19,534 bases of DNA, from NCBI GenBank assembly GCA_002311635.1, contig DBZJ01000245.1:48736-68269 (forward strand), written 5' to 3'. Within the stretch, counting starts at the first letter, position 1, and every line of letters starts with the position of its first letter. Both the position numbers and the translations under genes were made by a program. This DNA is from Syntrophaceae bacterium UBA1163. GTDB taxonomy: Bacteria; Desulfobacterota; BSN033; UBA1163. This document shows positions 1 through 7,238 of this stretch, piece after piece. Below the pieces are notes generated by a model. The model had not been told where the DNA came from and did not search any database. It was given only the letters and a program-made list of their open reading frames with translations.

Positions 1-15
1 CCGGGTCAAGCCCGG
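1..15. repeat. REP-like hairpin, cut by window edge
   Basis: CCGGG and CCCGG form a perfect 5-bp stem around a TCAAG loop, followed by AATGACG. This is the layout of short dispersed intergenic hairpins seen in many environmental Gram-negative genomes. The left part may lie outside the window. It sits just past the 3' end of the GT4 gene and could help end that transcript, but no U-run is visible. Confidence 0.45.
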
Positions 16-76
16 AATGACGAATAAGTACTTTTTAGACAATACAAATTAAATCCCTTGTCATTTCTAACGGCAG

Positions 77-1240
77 CTACTTCCGTTTCCCCAACCTGAT
101 CATCTCCTGATAAAATTCTTCAACGGCCTCCGCCTGCCGATCTAACCGAAACTCTTCATGTGCCCTCTGATAGGCTGCCTTTCCCAACGCCTCTCTCATT
201 TCGGGATGATGAAGCAGTCGAAGGGCTGCCTCGGCCAAGCCTTCCGAGGTATCGTTCACGACCAGACCTGAAATCCCATCCTTCACCAGCTCCGGGAGCA
301 TCCCGCGGTTCGCCACGATGACTGGTTTCCCCATGGCCATGGCCTCTCTCAGAGCCCTGGCTGTTCCATCGGAGCCCGCCATTAAAAAGACAAAGAGATC
401 CATGCAGGCCAAGGTGTCGAGATAATCCTCTATCCGATACCCCCCGAGAACGACCCATTTTTCAACGCCGAGCTGCTTCATGGGCTGGATGACGCTGTGC
501 TCCATCTGACTCGACCGGCCAACCAGGAGAACTTTCACGTTTGGAAATTCTCCGGCAATCTTTTTCGCCGCCTCCAAGAAGACAGCCGTCCTCCTGTATT
601 TTTGAAATCGAGCGATCATTCCGATCACGATATCCTTCGGCCCAATTCCCAGGAGAGCCTTCATCTCCTTGAATTTCCCGTTTGGGTCATACCGGCTGAG
701 ATCCAAGGCCGGCGAAATCTTCCGGACCCTTTCAAGAGGGAGGCCAAAATGTTCGGCATCCTCTCTCCTCGCCGTCTCGGAAAAGGTGATCATGCCGTCC
801 GTGAACTGAGAGATGAGAAAGCGATTCCCCAAACCGGGCGTCAAGGGATCTCGCTTATGGTCCGTCCGAATAACGATGACAGGAACACCTGACCTTCTCG
901 CAGCGATCCCGCCCAAGAGATGGCCGTGGGAATGGTGGACATTGAGAATATCGAATTCTTCCTGACGGAGATACCGGGTGAGGTCCGAGATGTCACGAAG
1001 ATGCGTTGGGAGAAAGGAGGGACGAAAAAACTTTAGCGAATGGTCCAGTCGAAATTGGTCCGTTGCCTTCACACCTGCCTGGCGAACTCTTTTCTCAATA
1101 CTATCCTCGACCAGAAGAGGAGGTTTTCGGTAGGCGAAGGTGACGTCGTGCCCCCGCTTTTCCAATTCCTTGCAGAGAGCCAAGGTTGGATCAGCTGGGC
1201 CTGTCCACTTCCAGTTGCTGAAAAGATGGAGGATCTTCAT
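77..1240 (-). CDS. GT4-family glycosyltransferase (group 1)
   Basis: This 387-residue protein has the GT-B layout of glycosyltransferase family 4. The N-terminal acceptor half opens MKILHLFSNWKWTGP and carries an HHSHGH segment. The C-terminal donor half carries GMIARFQKYR, KVLLVGRSS and the signature GSDGTARALREAMAMG followed by KPVIVANRGMLPELV. The usual E-x7-E nucleotide-sugar motif reads D-x7-E here. No signal peptide or membrane segment is evident, so it should act at the cytoplasmic face on a lipid-linked or core glycan acceptor with a nucleotide sugar. It lies 46 bp after the radical SAM gene and probably ends that transcript. The ribosome site before its ATG is weak. Donor and acceptor cannot be read from sequence. 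Confidence 0.9.
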   Translation of the reverse strand: MKILHLFSNWKWTGPADPTLALCKELEKRGHDVTFAYRKPPLLVEDSIEKRVRQAGVKATDQFRLDHSLKFFRPSFLPTHLRDISDLTRYLRQEEFDILNVHHSHGHLLGGIAARRSGVPVIVIRTDHKRDPLTPGLGNRFLISQFTDGMITFSETARREDAEHFGLPLERVRKISPALDLSRYDPNGKFKEMKALLGIGPKDIVIGMIARFQKYRRTAVFLEAAKKIAGEFPNVKVLLVGRSSQMEHSVIQPMKQLGVEKWVVLGGYRIEDYLDTLACMDLFVFLMAGSDGTARALREAMAMGKPVIVANRGMLPELVKDGISGLVVNDTSEGLAEAALRLLHHPEMREALGKAAYQRAHEEFRLDRQAEAVEEFYQEMIRLGKRK

Positions 1241-1286
1241 TCGATTGAGTGCCTATCCAAGTATTCAAGATCTCGGAGGCCTGGAA

Positions 1287-2504
1287 CTAAAGGAAGAAGT
1301 TATCATTCTCAATTTTTTCAAGGTTCTGGACGCCTTCTTCGGAATGAATGAACTCTTCTAACCACCAGTTGGTGCGGTTGTAAAAACATCCAACATCTTT
1401 GCATTCCTCTTTGGCATCGAAGGTCCGGATCGATTCGGCCGCCCGTTTGAGGGTCTCCCTGAATTTTGTTTCCGAGAGGTACCCATCCGGCATTCCAACC
1501 CTGGCCTCTTCCACGCCTCGAAATGCAGGACAGTGAAAGATTCCGAAGGGCGTGACCACGGTCCTGAAAAATTGCATATGGCATTTTGTAGGTTGTTTCT
1601 TGATTTGGTCGGTCTCATGATTCAGCATGGCATTCAGGTTGGAGCTTTCAAGAATCTTGACTTGACCCCCTGCCGCATGCCTTGCTTCCTGAAGATGGAT
1701 CTTGATTTGATCGATAATTTCTTCTTCCTTCGTCTTCCCGACGTTTTTCAGCAATGTCTCCCTCTGAGACTTATCCCACCGGACCAGACAGGGTTTGAAC
1801 GAAACATAATCAAATGAGAACTCCCTCGCCAGTTCCACCGATCTTGTCATCTCATCCAGATTGGGACGGAGTCTCTTTCCGTTAATCTCCACGCCCTCCC
1901 AGACGATCACAAACGAATAACCGAGTGAAACCAGAGGATTCTTCTTTTTCAGCTTCTTTGCTTTTTCCAATATCCCCCCTAGCGTCACACGCGTTCTGGG
2001 CACATGCAGCGCCTTAAACACTTCCTCGCCTGCCGCATCAATGGAAATCCTGATCCAATCTTTCTCCTTGAGCTCTTGGACGACCGCTTCAATTCTTTCG
2101 AGCTGCGAACCATTGGTCACGATCCCGACCTGTAATCCCTTGCCCTTGATATAACGGACGATCTGTCCGAAATCCCGATGAAGCGTCGGCTCTCCCCCTC
2201 CGATCAAGATGACGGAGAGAAGTCCGTGGGAATGGAGTGTATGGATCGTCTTCTTGACTTCCTCTAATACCAGGGTTTTCCCGGCGTTGACCAGTCTCGA
2301 ATCGACACAAAAATGGCATGAGAAATTGCAGGCAGAGGTCAAGTCTAAATTGATGGAGATCGGGCTGAAAATCGGCAGTCCTCGACCCGGGGCTTGGATC
2401 TCGCAATCTCTCTGCCACTCAACATAGTCTTTCAGCCTTTGGAGGGTAGCATCCTGTCTCAATTTGGAGCCAAAGTCATGCTCCCTTTCTCTTAGCTTTT
2501 CCAT
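1287..2504 (-). CDS. Radical SAM protein with SPASM/twitch-like C-terminus
   Basis: This 405-residue protein has the radical SAM cluster motif C-x3-C-x2-C at Cys59, Cys63 and Cys66 (CNFSCHFC), which binds the [4Fe-4S] cluster that cleaves S-adenosylmethionine. The SAM-binding GGGEPT follows at 102-107. Four further cysteines in the last quarter (308, 325, 368, 373) suggest a SPASM or twitch auxiliary cluster site, as in sugar dehydrogenases/epimerases and peptide-maturation enzymes. The start overlaps the end of the upstream oxidoreductase by 13 nt, so translation is probably coupled; AAAGAGAG lies before the ATG. Between an oxidoreductase and a glycosyltransferase, a role in remodelling a sugar or its carrier is the simplest inference. 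No precursor peptide gene is visible nearby. Confidence 0.88.
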   Translation of the reverse strand: MEKLREREHDFGSKLRQDATLQRLKDYVEWQRDCEIQAPGRGLPIFSPISINLDLTSACNFSCHFCVDSRLVNAGKTLVLEEVKKTIHTLHSHGLLSVILIGGGEPTLHRDFGQIVRYIKGKGLQVGIVTNGSQLERIEAVVQELKEKDWIRISIDAAGEEVFKALHVPRTRVTLGGILEKAKKLKKKNPLVSLGYSFVIVWEGVEINGKRLRPNLDEMTRSVELAREFSFDYVSFKPCLVRWDKSQRETLLKNVGKTKEEEIIDQIKIHLQEARHAAGGQVKILESSNLNAMLNHETDQIKKQPTKCHMQFFRTVVTPFGIFHCPAFRGVEEARVGMPDGYLSETKFRETLKRAAESIRTFDAKEECKDVGCFYNRTNWWLEEFIHSEEGVQNLEKIENDNFFL

Positions 2505-3451
2505 GGTGCTCTCTTTTCAAATTCACCGAAACCGCCATCAACCGCTTTCAGCAGCGACACATTATGGAGAATATGCGCGGCCCCGATGAGAGGCTCGGTC
2601 CCCTTTTCAACGGCCTCCATAAAATTTTTGACGGAGAGTTCAAGGGGGTCCGCAATTTTCACTTTCTTATTTCCGTAATGAAAGTAGATTTCATAATTGT
2701 TTAAATCCAAACTTCGAGAAACAACCCTGTCGTTGAACCCATAGGAAAACTCACGAGGTTGAGTCTCTTGATGTACTAACCTTATTAACACATCACAGGC
2801 GCGTGTTCCAAACAAATAGGTAAATCGGATGCCCATTTCCTCTTCCCCATCCGATTCGAAATTCAAACCTTCCATCCTTCCGGGTCCTAATCGGCAGTAA
2901 AGAATACTGAGGGGATGAGGGACGGATTCAGGGATCATCACTCTTCCCGGAGAAAAAGGCGACATCCGGATCGAAAAATGATTGCTTTCTCTGATACTGA
3001 TTCCTCCACAAATTTTCTCATAGTCATCGATGGAGAAAGGCCACTGGGAATTCATGGCAATCGTTATCTTTTTCTCTCGGGCCTTCTTGAGAACGTCTTC
3101 AGCCCTTTTCTGAATATCCGTGTGATCGTCCCAGAGGAAGGGTTTTTCGCAGAAAATATGGAGCCCGGAGTCCAGACATTTTAATAGATATTCATAATGG
3201 GTTGAAGAAGGAGAAGCAATGACCACTGCATCGGGCTTTTCGCCCCTCACCATTTCCTCGAAGGTGGTATGGGGATGGGCTTCTATACCATATTTCTTTA
3301 AGGCGGAAGAGGCTTGGAGGCCTGTTTTTTCAGTCGTTGCCAGCACAGAGGTGACTCTTGCCCCGCACTTATGGAAATACTTTCCTATATACTCGCCGAT
3401 ACCGTTTCTCGTCCTCCCCGCGCCTATAATGGATACGTTCAGTGGAATCAA
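2492..3451 (-). CDS. Gfo/Idh/MocA-family oxidoreductase
   Basis: This 319-residue protein has an N-terminal Rossmann fold with GAGRTRNGIG at about 10-19. The family hallmark EKP follows at 102-104 (IFCEKPF). A C-terminal alpha/beta domain carries the substrate site. These enzymes oxidise or reduce hydroxyls of sugars or cyclitols with NAD(P). The start is TTG: no in-frame ATG covers the nucleotide-binding strand, and GAGG lies 4 nt upstream, with a stronger AAAGGAG slightly further up. The catalytic segment reads ESVPHPLSI rather than the usual D-x3-H. The gene is the first of a three-gene minus-strand run with the radical SAM and GT4 genes. It is clearly different from the second family member at 7235. 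The substrate is unknown. Confidence 0.87.
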   Translation of the reverse strand: MIPLNVSIIGAGRTRNGIGEYIGKYFHKCGARVTSVLATTEKTGLQASSALKKYGIEAHPHTTFEEMVRGEKPDAVVIASPSSTHYEYLLKCLDSGLHIFCEKPFLWDDHTDIQKRAEDVLKKAREKKITIAMNSQWPFSIDDYEKICGGISIRESNHFSIRMSPFSPGRVMIPESVPHPLSILYCRLGPGRMEGLNFESDGEEEMGIRFTYLFGTRACDVLIRLVHQETQPREFSYGFNDRVVSRSLDLNNYEIYFHYGNKKVKIADPLELSVKNFMEAVEKGTEPLIGAAHILHNVSLLKAVDGGFGEFEKRAPWKS

Positions 3452-3480
3452 AAGCCCTCATATCTCCTTTGTTTTACTGA

Positions 3481-3496
3481 AAAATACTTGTATTTT
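3481..3496. promoter_or_regulatory. 16-nt inverted repeat upstream of the oxidoreductase (possible operator)
   Basis: AAAATAC and GTATTTT flank a TT centre, a perfect 7-bp inverted repeat. It lies 30-45 nt upstream of the TTG start of the minus-strand oxidoreductase and overlaps an AT-rich TTAAAAT that could be a -10 box on that strand. A matching -35 is not clear. This could be a regulator site or simply AT-rich promoter DNA. Confidence 0.3.
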
Positions 3497-3543
3497 AACA
3501 CAGTTATTAACAGTCTCATAATAATAAAGACATTGACTTGTAA

Positions 3544-3690
3544 AATCCCTCCTAACCTCCCTTTGCCAAAGGGAGGAATTACCCCTCGTTGGCAAAGAGG
3601 GGCGACCTGCCTGCACGAAGTCGCTTCGGCAAAGGCAGGGGGAAGATTTCTCTATTTCCCCCTTAGGTGAAGGGGGGATGAAGGGGGGTT
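3544..3690. repeat. Cassette of tandem hairpin repeats
   Basis: At least four hairpins lie side by side. One is CCTCCCTTT/AAAGGGAGG (3556-3576, perfect 9-bp stem). One is CCCCTC/GAGGGG (3582-3602). One is CCTGCC/GGCAGG (3606-3639) with an inner CGAAG/CTTCG stem. The last is CCCCCTT/AAGGGGG (3658-3676, 7 bp). The TCCCTCCTAACCTCCCTTTGCC style is typical of dispersed non-coding repeats in Gram-negative environmental genomes. The last hairpin lies inside the 3' end of the GT39 gene. The array separates two minus-strand transcription groups and may act as a terminator or mRNA stabiliser. Confidence 0.65.
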
Positions 3691-5322
3691 ATTCGTAATC
3701 AAAACCACATCATCGTTTCTCACCCGGCGCCGTGCGATCAACCGGACCTTCGGTCCTCCTTCCCCGCCGAACAACTGAGAAAAATCGCTGAATTCAAGGA
3801 TGCAATAGACTCTCTCCGGAGATCGCATAAAATCGAGAAACGTTTCTCTATCGAAAAATCTTGTTATGGGCACAACCCCCGTATAGTAATTATAAGGATC
3901 GCTTCCAAGCCCTCCGTAGATCACTAATTTGTCACCCGGCTGAATCCGCGAAGTCACTTCTTCTGAAATGAACCGGGCCGACATCTGCGCATTGGCAACG
4001 GGGAAGACAACCCTAAACGTATAAAAATATCCGGCCACCATCATCCCTATGAGGAGAAATAGGACGACTCTATAATTTTTAAAGCGAAGGAATATCAGCA
4101 TGGCCAAGCTGCACCCGACCAAGAGGACAACGATAGGAAAACTATAAGGCAGGTAAAGGGGCAATTTTGCCGAGACCACCCATGGAGCCGCAACCCCGGC
4201 GACCAATCCAACCCCGATCAACCCGTAGAGAGGCAACATAATCCATCCCCGCTTGAATGAATCCAACGGGCCCGAGATGAAGTCGCTCCAGAACTTCCCG
4301 ACCATCAGAGAGGCAGCCGGAAAAAGAGGCAAGAGGTAAAGGGCCCTTTTCGATCTGGATAGCGAAAAAAATACAAAAATGACAAGACACCACACCGAGA
4401 GAAAGAGGAATTCCTTTCGCTTTCCGATGGTTGCCTTGGAACAGCCGTAAGCAACGGCGGCGGGCAAACAGAAAACCCAAGGCATAAAGCTCATCGGAAA
4501 ACTATACAGATAGTAATAGAGCGGGTGAGGATGGGTCCATCCCGTTGAATAAGCCTCGGTAGTATGCCTGAAAAGATTCCCCAGGACATACGGCCACCCA
4601 CCCAGAAAGCCGGCGGGAAGAAACCACGCAAGGACAATGGCCAGAAACAAAAAAATTCCCGGAAGCAGCTTCATCCGTCTCACTTCTCCGTATTCTTTTT
4701 GACTGAAAAGAAAGATAAGACTTCCAAAAAGTGGAAAGACCAAGCCGATCGGCCCTTTGGCTAAAGTAGCAAAGGCCATGCTGACATAAAATCCAAAAAT
4801 GAAAAGGTTTCGGCTCCTCCGGCTGTGACAAACTCCTTCTTCCCTACCCTCTTGATACCAGAGGAAGAAACAGAGGAAGGAAGCGGTCGTAAAGAAGGTG
4901 AGTGTCACATCGATATTGGCACGGGTGGAGAGGTAAACGAAATGAAGGCTTGTGGCCAGGATGAGTCCGGAGAAGAACCCCGTTCGGGGTGAATAAAGCC
5001 TTTTCCCCAGAAAGAAAGTGAGGAGAACGGTGAGTGTTCCGAAGACGGCGGAGGGAAACCTTACGGAAAAGGAGGTGAAGCCTTGCCACAAGTAGGAGGA
5101 GAGAGCAATCAGCCAGAAAAAGAGCGGAGGCTTGTCGCCATAGACGCCTCCGTTGAGATGCATGAGAATCCAATCGCCCCGGTCTAGCATCTCCCTGGCA
5201 ATTTGTGCGTAACGGGGCTCATCCGGATTCCAGAGATCCCATCGGCCTAGATTAAGAAAGTAGAGGATAAAGCAGATTCCGACAAGAAGAAGGATTCGAA
5301 CCCATTTGGGAGGAGCATTGAT
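3652..5322 (-). CDS. ArnT/PMT-like GT39 membrane glycosyltransferase, start unclear
   Basis: This integral membrane protein transfers a sugar from a polyprenyl-phosphate donor at the periplasmic face. The family signature DEPRYAQIAREM is encoded at 5188-5223, followed by YGDKPPLFFWL and many hydrophobic helices. The first in-frame ATG is at 5190, after this motif, so starting there would remove the first helix and the catalytic acidic residues. The frame stays open up to 5358 and encodes a first helix (WVRILLLVGICFILYFL) but has no ATG, GTG or TTG. The position matching the start of the paralogue at 9399 is an ATC near 5322, used here as a nominal start. A base error or a rare start codon are both possible. 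The last residues (PPSSPLHLRGK) are encoded by the hairpin repeat cassette. It follows the GT2 gene directly, its likely donor maker. Confidence 0.85.
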   Translation of the reverse strand: MNAPPKWVRILLLVGICFILYFLNLGRWDLWNPDEPRYAQIAREMLDRGDWILMHLNGGVYGDKPPLFFWLIALSSYLWQGFTSFSVRFPSAVFGTLTVLLTFFLGKRLYSPRTGFFSGLILATSLHFVYLSTRANIDVTLTFFTTASFLCFFLWYQEGREEGVCHSRRSRNLFIFGFYVSMAFATLAKGPIGLVFPLFGSLIFLFSQKEYGEVRRMKLLPGIFLFLAIVLAWFLPAGFLGGWPYVLGNLFRHTTEAYSTGWTHPHPLYYYLYSFPMSFMPWVFCLPAAVAYGCSKATIGKRKEFLFLSVWCLVIFVFFSLSRSKRALYLLPLFPAASLMVGKFWSDFISGPLDSFKRGWIMLPLYGLIGVGLVAGVAAPWVVSAKLPLYLPYSFPIVVLLVGCSLAMLIFLRFKNYRVVLFLLIGMMVAGYFYTFRVVFPVANAQMSARFISEEVTSRIQPGDKLVIYGGLGSDPYNYYTGVVPITRFFDRETFLDFMRSPERVYCILEFSDFSQLFGGEGGPKVRLIARRRVRNDDVVLITNNPPSSPLHLRGK

Positions 5323-5375
5323 GAAAAAAGGGCGTCTCGTGGGAAGAAAATCCTTTCTTTATTCTAATTGCCTGG

Positions 5376-6113
5376 TCAGATTCTTTCCTCGATCTCATAA
5401 TGGATATGGCGGCTCTTCATCCATTTCACCGCCAGAAGATCGATCAAGGCACGCCACATCCGGTTCCAGGTGGTATACTTCGAAACGCCAAACCTTCTCG
5501 GATGGTGGGCAATGGGTATTTCAATCACCCGGTAACCCTCCATCTTCACCAGGGTGGGGATGAAGCGGTGCATCCCTTTGTAAAGTTTAATCTCCTGCAG
5601 ACATTCCCTCTTATAAGCCCGGAAGGTACAACCGCTGTCCTGAATCTCCTCTCCGCTCAAGCTGTTCCTGATTCGATTCGCAATCCTTGATGTGATCCGC
5701 TTGACCCAGGAATCTTCCCTCTTCTGACGCCATCCCGTGACCATGTCGTACTCGTTGAGATAGTCCAGCATCCTTGGGATGTCCTTGGGGTCATTCTGAA
5801 GGTCGGCATCGATGGTGATGACAATCCCTCCCCGCGCCTCTTTGATCCCCGCTGCCCCTGCCGCCGTCTCGCCACAGTTCTTCTTAAAACCGAGGATACG
5901 TATTTGGGGATATTCCAGAACCATCTTTTTGAGGAGACGACGGCTCTGATCTTTGCTGCCGTCGTCAACGCAGATCATCTCGTAGATCTTCCCCAAGGGT
6001 TTCAGTACCTCTGCGATTTGAGGAATTAGAACCGGGAGATTCTCTTCTTCATTATAGACGGGGATGACCACAGAAATATCAATCGAACGATCCTCTCTCA
6101 TGGGACGATCCAT
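5376..6113 (-). CDS. GT2 polyprenyl-phosphate sugar synthase (DPM1/ArnC-like)
   Basis: This 245-residue GT-A enzyme opens with DISVVIPVYNEEEN (12-25). It has CVDDGSKD at about 48-55 and the DADLQNDP motif at 102-109, whose aspartates hold the metal and nucleotide-sugar. It matches the catalytic domain of dolichyl/undecaprenyl-phosphate sugar synthases. It lacks the C-terminal membrane helices of ArnC and ends in a short soluble tail, so it is of the compact DPM1 type. GGTGGAG lies just before the ATG, and only 9 nt separate it from the aminotransferase stop. With a GT39 gene next, the inference is that it loads a sugar on undecaprenyl phosphate and the GT39 protein uses it. The loaded sugar may be the one made by the two upstream genes. 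Confidence 0.9.
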   Translation of the reverse strand: MDRPMREDRSIDISVVIPVYNEEENLPVLIPQIAEVLKPLGKIYEMICVDDGSKDQSRRLLKKMVLEYPQIRILGFKKNCGETAAGAAGIKEARGGIVITIDADLQNDPKDIPRMLDYLNEYDMVTGWRQKREDSWVKRITSRIANRIRNSLSGEEIQDSGCTFRAYKRECLQEIKLYKGMHRFIPTLVKMEGYRVIEIPIAHHPRRFGVSKYTTWNRMWRALIDLLAVKWMKSRHIHYEIEERI

Positions 6114-6122
6114 ACTCCACCC

Positions 6123-7238
6123 TTAATTTTCTTGATCAAAGAACTCCCTGATGCTGGCACAGACGAAATCCACCTTCTCTTTTTCAAGCTCCGGGTAGAT
6201 GGGGAGGGAGAGTATCTTTTGCACGGTCGCTTCTGTCACTTTTAGTTTGGGCTGTTTGCCGAGGGCATTCCGGACGGCTGGCTGTTGATGGTTGGGAATG
6301 GGATAATGGATCCCAGACTGAACCCCCTTCTCCTTTAAGAAATCCGCCAGCTTTTCCCGTTGATCCGTTTGAATGACATAAAGATGATAGACCGCCTCGG
6401 CCCAATCCTTTGCTTGGGGGGTCACCACAGGAACTCCCTTTAACCCATCATTATACCATCCTGCGATACGGCGTCTTGATTCATTAAACCAGTCCAATCT
6501 TTTAAGTTGGAGGCGTCCCACCGCACCCTGGATTTCATTAAACCTTAAATTATATCCCACTAATTCATGCTCATATTTTTCTTTCCGTCCGTGATCCCTC
6601 AACATGCGGCAGGTCTTGGCCATCTCATCATCCGAAGTGACAAGGATTCCACCGTCCCCAAAAACCGTCAGGTTCTTCGAAGGATAGAACGAAAAGCATC
6701 CGCCAATTCCCATCGATCCTACCCTGGCTCCCTGAAATCGGGCGCCGTGAGCCTGACAGCAGTCTTCCAGAATGAAAAGCCCGTAGCGCTTTGCCAGATC
6801 ACGAAGGGAATCCATCTGGGCAGGGTGGCCGTAAAGATGGACGGGGATCATCCCTTTGATCTGCTTCACCCCCCGTATTCGGCCCTTCTTTTTTAAGACC
6901 GATTCGATATGCTTTGGGTCCACTGTATAGGTGTCATCAATATCGATAAAAATCGGTCTGGCTCCCACATGAAACACGGGTTCAATGGTCGGAAAAGCCG
7001 TGAGAGAAGGAACCAGGATCCCGTCGCCTTTCCCCACCCCCAAGGCTTTGAGGCACAGGAAGATGGCCGAAGTCCCCGAAGAGGTGAGGACAGCGTGCTT
7101 CACACCGATGAACTGGGCAAACTCCTTTTCAAAATCTTTGCATTGGTTCCCCAGAATATATTGTCCCGAATCGATCACCTCTAACACGCGATCTTTCATC
7201 TCTTTATCCACATAGGGTTTAGAAAGAGGCACCTTCAT
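6123..7238 (-). CDS. DegT/DnrJ/EryC1/StrS-family sugar aminotransferase
   Basis: This 371-residue PLP enzyme aminates a keto group on a nucleotide sugar. Visible signatures are the phosphate-binding TSSGTSAI (52-59), the cofactor acid in LEDCCQAHGA (Asp159, Gln162), and the Schiff-base lysine in SFYPSKNL (Lys188), followed by the FGDGG loop. KYEHELVGYNLRFNEIQGA and the C-terminal SGIHYPIPNHQQPA complete the family pattern. Its ATG overlaps the stop of the preceding oxidoreductase as ATGA, with AAAGGAG 5 nt upstream, so the two are translationally coupled. Such pairs, for example GnnA/GnnB or WlbA-type dehydrogenase with its transaminase, make 3-amino sugars. The exact sugar is inference. Confidence 0.92.
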   Translation of the reverse strand: MKVPLSKPYVDKEMKDRVLEVIDSGQYILGNQCKDFEKEFAQFIGVKHAVLTSSGTSAIFLCLKALGVGKGDGILVPSLTAFPTIEPVFHVGARPIFIDIDDTYTVDPKHIESVLKKKGRIRGVKQIKGMIPVHLYGHPAQMDSLRDLAKRYGLFILEDCCQAHGARFQGARVGSMGIGGCFSFYPSKNLTVFGDGGILVTSDDEMAKTCRMLRDHGRKEKYEHELVGYNLRFNEIQGAVGRLQLKRLDWFNESRRRIAGWYNDGLKGVPVVTPQAKDWAEAVYHLYVIQTDQREKLADFLKEKGVQSGIHYPIPNHQQPAVRNALGKQPKLKVTEATVQKILSLPIYPELEKEKVDFVCASIREFFDQEN

